From the NCBI GenBank assembly GCA_002633005.1, contig NMRA01000656.1, positions 50,571 through 114,570 of the forward strand: DNA of 64,000 nt, in the 5' to 3' direction. Both the position numbers and the translations under genes were made by a program. The notes under the pieces were generated by a model. That model saw only the letters and a list, made by a program, of their open reading frames with translations. It was not told the origin of the DNA and searched no databases. Origin of the DNA: Phoronis australis. Its lineage: Eukaryota > Phoronida > Phoronidae. This document shows, in pieces, positions 58,401-64,000 of this stretch (within the stretch, counting starts at the first letter, position 1; each line of letters opens with the position of its first letter).

Positions 58401-60803
58401 TTGGCCATTGAGCAACAGCTTACTGTAATCGGACAAGCTGCCACTTCGGAACTTGCTCAGTGCAACACAGTTCCGGATTGAGAAATTGCTAATTCCACAT
58501 TATGGAAATCTACTATTGATAAAGATTTAAATTATCCTTTCTCAAGTAAAACATTCCAATTTGACTAGAAATGTTCTCAAAGGGTAATGTTACCTTTGAA
58601 ATAAAACTAATTTAACAACAATTGGAAAATGACTTCATGGACATTAAGCAGATTTTCTACATTTACATACCCTGCTTTCCCGGTATGAGAATGCTCATCG
58701 GTCATTACCATATATTCCGTTATTTTTGGACATACTCATTCTGGGACATCAAAGCACAGAATATTTAAAACACAAGAGCAAAAGTTAGTTTAAACAGACA
58801 TGTTTTAAATATTGGCAGACAGGACAAAAAGCATGCAATTACAATAAAAAAGTCAGGAGACTGCTTAGTACAAAAAAGTGGATTTAATTTATTTAGCTCA
58901 ATAAAAACAAATAGAAACACATGTCACATTTTTGTTTACCTTTGAACTCTGCAGGGGACAGGTCTGAAAACTGGTTCACACCATAGATGGCACTGTAGGT
59001 ATCATTCAAAAGTTTCTTCTTATTCAGTATGCGATGTCTTTCTAAACTTTCCTAAACAAGAATATCGCGGTTTTAAGTGAAGTGAACATACTGCACAAAC
59101 TGTCAGAACAGGAATGCAAAATACCTTTTTAATGGATAACACTGCACAGCAATAATATTACGTCAGTGTGCTCATGTTATTGACACAAAAAAAAACTGTG
59201 ATTGGTTAAACCACAGCAATGGGTGAATTGACATTGCCACAAACATGCCTTATTTTCAAGTGATTAATACACACTCTATTCAGATTCCAACACAGCGTCT
59301 GCACAGCAGATGATCAAAATTAATGTCAATGAATAAAACAACATTAGTGATGTGTGGTCCAGCATTATTGTGAAAATTCAGGTCTCAACTGCAGCTTTAT
59401 GTGTTGGGTTTAATTGAAATTCCCTTAGCCATTTAGACTAATCACTAATCGCTTCATAGTGCACTGAGGTAGAAGAAAACACATTAAAATACCACACTCC
59501 TCAGAAAACTGAATCAAAAAAGATAGAAAATACTAACGTAACCCACAGGACCTCCAAGCCAGAAATCTTAGACCTTGAAGCGATGCTGTTCAGATGTATA
59601 TTGTCAAATGAAATAACATGAAAAAATATCTTTTAGGATAAAATGTATATTTGAAAAAGCACCCACAGAATCTAATCCTTCTTCCAGTATCACTGAAAGC
59701 TTGCTTTTCACATTGTTTTTTTCTGTCTTAACACTGGTTTAGTATTGTTTATGGCATGACAAACAGAACATCTAGTAGACTTACTTTCCTTTATATTCAG
59801 ACCAAATTGATCATTTCACATATGCTATTTCTGAGATTATTGTTGAACAGGACAGATCTTTTGAAGTTTTTAGCTTTGGCCAGTGCTATAAAACAATGAG
59901 ATCTGGCAATTCTAGCCATTATCAACGAGGCACTTGCGAATGTACTGTTTTCAAAACGACGACATACTTTTCATTGTTAGAAAAGGCAGAAAGTTACGCA
60001 AAAAATGACGTATATTGCATTGTTTTTCACTTAAACGGCTGTAACAGGTAAGGTGAGTGTCGGTTGATTCCCAGATTTCGCATGCACCCTGTCCTGTCTT
60101 TAGCTTTACGTGTTGATACAAGTTTCATGGTGAGGTGACGAGCAGAACTACCCTGGCTGTGTGCCATTTCGGGGTCTATGGAAGAAATAAACATAGCTGT
60201 ATTTTGACGACAGTCTTCAATCATACAGCTAGCTGGCTGGCTAACTGCTGTTGTAGATGTGCTTCCGGTGAATTATATGAGCCTCTGTTAGCTACTCGCT
60301 AACGGGAAATTGCCTATTAGCTGAATGGTTAGCACGCTTGCCGGTTTTATGGGGGTCGCTGGTTCAATTCCCAAGTCGGGTGATCTCGGCTATTACTAGC
60401 TACTCTGCAACCACACTGAGATGTGGCAGTGCTGAACTGAGAATCATAACCGCAAAGCAGGCATGATTGTAATCAGGTCCCAAAGATATGGGTGATCTTG
60501 CATTTCTGTGAGATTCTCTGGTCTACGGAACGCACGCCTGTACAATGCAAGTAAGAATAAGATAGTCAGCGCAACGTGTGGACGGATTTGTCACGATGAA
60601 AAGCTTACTTTAAAATTCTGAAATCTTTTGTCGTATTCCCTTGTACCAACTGTATATGCCTTTTTGTACTTCAGAATGAATTCATTGAACTGGTGTTTAG
60701 CAGCATCGTGATCTCTTACGACATGAATGCACAAAACGCCGTAAAACTGTAAAAAGAGAAAGCTACAGACGATCCAGGAAGTGTCTTTTAAGGAAGCTGC
60801 CAT
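31455..60803 (-). CDS. CTSO: Cathepsin O, nine coding exons
   Basis: Papain-family (C1A) lysosomal cysteine protease. Coding exons, - strand, all with GT/AG sites and matching phases: 60803-60609, 59051-58940, 56082-55938, 38377-38321, 37267-37108, 35767-35658, 34781-34615, 32886-32794, 31489-31455 (TGA); 357 aa (human about 321). Signal peptide about residues 1-28 (hydrophobic IVCSFLFLQFYGVLCI). Propeptide with FNEFILKYKK and the YGVNQFSDLSPAEF motif. Mature enzyme has oxyanion Gln163 and nucleophile Cys169 in NQKSCGGCWAFS, SVQQVIDC, His305 in NNNHAIQIVGYD and Asn325 in IIRNSWG. CGGC and LSVQQVIDC, followed by a YGCKGGS loop, point to cathepsin O rather than B, L or S. An in-frame upstream ATG at 60851 would add 16 aa before the signal peptide; I prefer 60803. 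Intron 3 (38378-55937) houses two lectin genes. Confidence 0.95.
31560..32340 (+). mobile_element. 5'-truncated L1-like retrotransposon fragment
   Basis: The + strand encodes the C-terminal end of a non-LTR ORF2: VRLRWFQFRINHTLIGLNSY, then a one-base frameshift near 31825, then SSLCSFCEQPKETILHLFWE and CSLVQKIW. The CxxC...H....C zinc-knuckle-like pattern (zf-RVT type) is characteristic of the L1/Tx1 group. A stop is at about 32205 and an A-run near 32321. It lies antisense in CTSO intron 8 and is dead (truncated and frameshifted). Confidence 0.8.
32580..32760 (+). repeat. Interspersed repeat R2 copy (GAACAAGTTGA.ACCAATTTTA)
   Basis: Contains atggtttcaagaaataacaa and aagaacaagttgacaccaat. 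Related to 55318-55440 (atggtctcaagcgataacaa; aaggaacaagtcgacactaa). Shorter matches occur near 27040, 36290 and 50430. It lies in CTSO intron 8, beside exon 8. Confidence 0.6.
32887..34031. other. CTSO intron 7, upstream part, nothing recognised
   Basis: AT-rich intron sequence. The open frames at 33339-33551 and 33544-33774 show no known family. Confidence 0.45.
34032..34150. repeat. Near-perfect 119-bp palindrome
   Basis: Arms 34032-34090 and 34092-34150, each 59 bp, with a 1-nt centre and two mismatches. The outer ends are AACAGCTTATTATTTAAAAT and its complement. ATAG directly flanks both sides (34028-34031 and 34151-34154), a possible 4-bp target duplication. It lies in CTSO intron 7. 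Confidence 0.95.
34782..35657. other. CTSO intron 6, nothing recognised
   Basis: AT-rich; no element or gene identified. Confidence 0.45.
35995..36161. mobile_element. 167-bp MITE in CTSO intron 5
   Basis: Inverted termini: TACTGTAAACTCATGGGTTA at the left, continuing ACACCC, and in complement TACCGTACACTCGCAGGTTA at the right, continuing ACGCCC. The interior carries repeated GGGCG and ATTACCCAAGCA words. No coding capacity. Confidence 0.75.
36162..37107. other. CTSO intron 5 remainder
   Basis: Contains an R2-type motif near 36290 (aaggaacaagttgaaaccaa). Otherwise nothing recognised. Confidence 0.45.
37268..38320. other. CTSO intron 4, nothing recognised
   Basis: The open frames at 37275-37655 and 37547-37825 (+) overlap each other and show no known family. 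The catalytic-Cys exon begins beyond this intron at 38321. Confidence 0.45.
38378..41664. other. CTSO intron 3, part downstream of the lectin genes
   Basis: Contains the MITE at 39272-39698. The stretch 40860-41100 has loosely repeated words (agtgttgc.tca.cag..a and gtgaccagcaag / gtgaccaacaag) of unknown nature. No coding exon was recognised. Confidence 0.5.
39272..39698. mobile_element. 427-bp MITE in CTSO intron 3
   Basis: Long inverted termini: GTGCTCGGTTGCATGAAACA at the left and, in complement, GTGCCGGGTTGTGTGATACA at the right, both continuing with GTCCCA and ending inward in CCTAAATC. AACCCC occurs just outside both ends and may mark the target. No coding capacity. Confidence 0.75.
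41665..41670 (-). promoter_or_regulatory. Poly(A) signal of lectin gene B
   Basis: AATAAA on the - strand, 35 nt after the stop codon of the gene. Confidence 0.6.
41705..46148 (-). CDS. Secreted C-type lectin-like protein B, two exons, nested in CTSO intron 3
   Basis: Exon 1 46148-45512 and exon 2 41835-41705 (TAA), phase-1 junction inside the C-type lectin domain (NWAQG|APSED); 255 aa. The start was chosen at MHTLLVLCVLFFVTAS, a clear signal peptide. An upstream in-frame ATG at 46181 would precede it. Residues about 25-105 form a coiled-coil-like, Gln/Asn-rich stalk (IATQQLQVVQS). The CTLD spans 114-250 with the long-form six cysteines (C114, C125, C142, C225, C242, C250) plus an extra C227. 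LLSIESQAEQE, the WTSG turn and WRWTSTGR are typical of invertebrate CTLDs. The EPN/QPD calcium motif is absent (GAPSED) and WND is WVD, so classical sugar binding is doubtful. Paralogue of the gene at 47363-52902. Confidence 0.9.
41836..45511. other. Intron of lectin gene B
   Basis: No further exon, RNA or well-bounded mobile element was recognised. A short palindrome (ACCACCATTT with AAATGGTGG) lies near 45246-45268. Confidence 0.45.
46193..46205 (-). promoter_or_regulatory. TATA-like element of lectin gene B
   Basis: - strand TATTATATTTAT about 50 bp upstream of the chosen ATG. Confidence 0.35.
46206..47277. other. Spacer between the two lectin genes
   Basis: About 1.1 kb between the promoter of gene B and the 3' end of gene A. 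No gene recognised. Confidence 0.5.
47278..47283 (-). promoter_or_regulatory. Poly(A) signal of lectin gene A
   Basis: AATAAA on the - strand, 80 nt after the stop codon of the gene. Confidence 0.55.
47363..52902 (-). CDS. Secreted C-type lectin-like protein A, two exons, nested in CTSO intron 3
   Basis: Exon 1 52902-52302 and exon 2 47496-47363 (TAG), phase-1 junction at the same codon as in paralogue B (NWKPG|EPVQT); 244 aa. Signal peptide at about 1-20 (MYILAIFYVVYTGAISLIG), coiled-coil-like stalk about 28-100 (LENLQTSFHNIATQQL shared almost exactly with B), CTLD 107-237. Cysteines C107, C118, C135, C213, C228 and C237 fit three canonical disulfides. LLSIESQAEQ, WTSG, WRWKSTGGR and W.D..C are present. 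EPV stands where calcium-binding lectins have EPN, and WQD replaces WND, so calcium-dependent mannose-type binding is uncertain. Intron 47497-52301 contains transposon insertions. A TATA box precedes it. Confidence 0.9.
47990..48150. repeat. TGACTAAAATATGACTAA-type degenerate tandem repeat
   Basis: Words such as gtgactaataatgtaactaa, tgactaaaatatgactaa and tgactagaatgtgactatga recur with variations. The array continues beyond the retrotransposon insertion at about 48890-48945 (gactaaaatgttcatgacat), so the insertion interrupted it. Confidence 0.7.
48151..48876 (+). mobile_element. 5'-truncated non-LTR retrotransposon with 11-bp target duplication
   Basis: ATCATCTTAGA occurs exactly at 48151-48161 and 48866-48876. 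Between them the + strand encodes the C-terminal end of a non-LTR ORF2 (WNSLPVSVKESNSFTRIKNN, then SPRCKCGDHLSNPL, a frameshift near 48430, then NIPTRVTLLLNGSPNLDLIL) followed by an AATAAA and a short A tail. The WNSLP motif and C-terminal CxC zinc motif fit RTE/CR1-like families. Antisense to the lectin A intron that hosts it. Confidence 0.85.
48877..50468. other. Lectin A intron, middle part
   Basis: AT-rich; no gene recognised. A weak R2-type motif lies near 50430. Confidence 0.45.
50469..50953 (+). mobile_element. About 490-bp MITE, copy 1
   Basis: Starts taaggccttacatactaact and ends attagtatgagagggcata, giving inverted termini like AGGCCTTTCATAC. Homologous in the same orientation to 56518-57030; the shared core includes gaagtaattgcaaggtagcg. 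No coding capacity. Confidence 0.75.
51165..52262 (-). mobile_element. Repeat element R1, inverted copy
   Basis: The complement matches 9471-10880 along its length. On the - strand it starts ACTTGGCGAAATTTATTG and contains GTCATGATCGGATCCAATAT and GCTCATAGAGGCCGCAATTT. Near 51185-51480 it has two tandem blocks, each with CACTTGGCGAAATTAACTGA and GATGATGA-rich sequence. A hydrophobic open frame on the - strand (51112-51534) is the translation of these blocks. Confidence 0.75.
52940..52947 (-). promoter_or_regulatory. TATA box of lectin gene A
   Basis: - strand TATATAAG, 38 bp upstream of the ATG at 52902, which implies a very short 5' UTR. Confidence 0.6.
52948..55317. other. CTSO intron 3, part upstream of the lectin genes
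   Basis: No CTSO exon lies here: the exon after 55938 is at 38377. An IVC-like short tandem word (tatacaaagtatatacaatg) is near 54425-54455. A block about 54590-54720 (gggtgggggttacgcgtcgg) looks like a repeat fragment. Nothing else recognised. Confidence 0.5.
55318..55440 (+). repeat. Interspersed repeat R2 copy
   Basis: Resembles 32590-32700: atggtctcaagcgataacaa, then aaaaatcac and aaaggaacaagtcgacacta. It lies in CTSO intron 3 and is not coding by any evidence. Confidence 0.6.
56518..57030 (+). mobile_element. About 510-bp MITE, copy 2
   Basis: TAAGGGCCTTTCATGC at the left and GTATGAAAGGGCCTATA at the right form inverted ends, with TA on both sides as for Tc1/mariner-type targets. The interior matches 50469-50953. 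It lies in CTSO intron 2. Confidence 0.8.
57031..58939. other. CTSO intron 2, rest
   Basis: The block about 57480-58090 (for example acaacggcggacgccggatg near 58014) has the look of a dispersed repeat. It has no ORF with known similarity and no well-defined ends. Confidence 0.4.
59052..60608. other. CTSO intron 1
   Basis: Holds a tRNA-derived SINE near 60300-60560. The rest is AT-rich with no feature recognised. Confidence 0.5.
60300..60560 (+). mobile_element. tRNA-derived SINE
   Basis: A box TAGCTGAATGGTTAGCACGC and B box GCTGGTTCAATTCCC lie at tRNA-like spacing, followed by about 170 bp of non-tRNA sequence. The flanks do not form an acceptor stem. It lies in CTSO intron 1, antisense to CTSO. 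Confidence 0.7.
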
Positions 60804-60856
60804 ATTTATTTTTACCCACAGTGCATTTGAGCATCCTTTTTCCGGCGCCATCCAAA
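60804..60856. promoter_or_regulatory. Compact bidirectional CTSO/RPS3 promoter
   Basis: Only 53 bp separate the CTSO ATG (- strand, 60803) from the RPS3 ATG (+ strand, 60857). On the + strand CCTTTTTCC (from about 60835) is a good 5' TOP start for RPS3, giving a 5' UTR of about 20 nt. CAAAATGGC over the RPS3 start resembles a YY1 site, as is common in ribosomal protein genes. The two transcripts probably start within a few tens of bases of each other. Confidence 0.7.
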
Positions 60857-63743
<2,887 letters not shown>

Positions 63744-63902
63744 TAGGTTTGCCAAGCGTATTGCAGTGAAGTTAAGAAATCAGATCTCTCTTTAACTTAG
63801 GCTCAAGATGTTGCAGGGACATTACAATATATACATTAGACACTTAGACAAATTGAATTTCGCCACAAATTAGTTCTGTGTAGAAGTTTGACTTGGTTGC
63901 AA

Positions 63903-64000
63903 CCAGGGACTCATCTAGGATTTGAAAATTGGGGGTCCAAATTCGTGAGAATTACAAGTCGTGCAAAGCGCAAATCTGAGGCGCGCAGCGCTGATGGTGG
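63903..64000 (+). mobile_element. Left end of a hAT-like MITE, cut by the window edge
   Basis: accagggactcatctaggat, then ttgaaaattgggggtcc and gcgcgcagcgctgatgg: the common CAGGGGCGGATCTAGGATTT terminus followed by a GCGCGCAGCGC word. It lies in RPS3 intron 3. Confidence 0.6.

Noticed and set aside
60804-60851. CTSO start at the upstream ATG (60851)
   Set aside because: It puts 16 non-hydrophobic residues ahead of the signal peptide and would need transcription to start inside the RPS3 5' end; 60803 is simpler.

Overview
Eukaryotic nuclear DNA from an invertebrate animal (a bilaterian, probably marine). The genes are split by canonical GT...AG introns. The sequence is AT-rich and full of short transposon remnants, tRNA-derived SINEs and fold-back repeats, and the conserved proteins read as animal orthologues. 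I cannot fix the phylum from the sequence alone. One ambiguous base (n) lies at 23932.

Five protein-coding genes can be assembled exon by exon. (1) Tryptophan 2,3-dioxygenase (TDO), + strand, 1778-21177: 13 coding exons in either of two versions, because the second exon exists as two tandem copies (2a and 2b) 43 bp apart that the reading frame makes mutually exclusive. (2) Cathepsin O (CTSO), - strand, 60803-31455: nine coding exons, 357 aa, with the Cys-His-Asn catalytic residues all present. (3) and (4) Two related two-exon secreted C-type lectin genes, - strand (52902-47363 and 46148-41705), nested in the 17.6-kb third intron of CTSO on the same strand as the host. (5) The 5' part of ribosomal protein S3 (RPS3), + strand, from 60857 past the window end.

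Layout: 1-1777 upstream of TDO (tandem repeats and a nested palindrome). 1778-about 22.9 kb is TDO with its 3' UTR. About 22.9-31.0 kb is intergenic, with a THAP-domain fragment, a 400-bp MITE copy and a 2.7-kb hAT-like insertion. 31.0-60.8 kb is CTSO with the nested lectins and many mobile fragments. 60.86 kb onward is RPS3.

TDO and CTSO stand tail to tail, the arrangement I recall for human TDO2-CTSO, so this looks like old microsynteny. CTSO and RPS3 stand head to head with 53 bp between start codons, which implies one very compact bidirectional promoter. The gene products do not form one pathway: TDO starts kynurenine-route tryptophan breakdown, CTSO is a lysosomal cysteine protease, the lectins are secreted recognition-type proteins, and RPS3 is part of the 40S ribosome. 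The most interesting local feature is the tandem exon pair near the TDO N-terminus.
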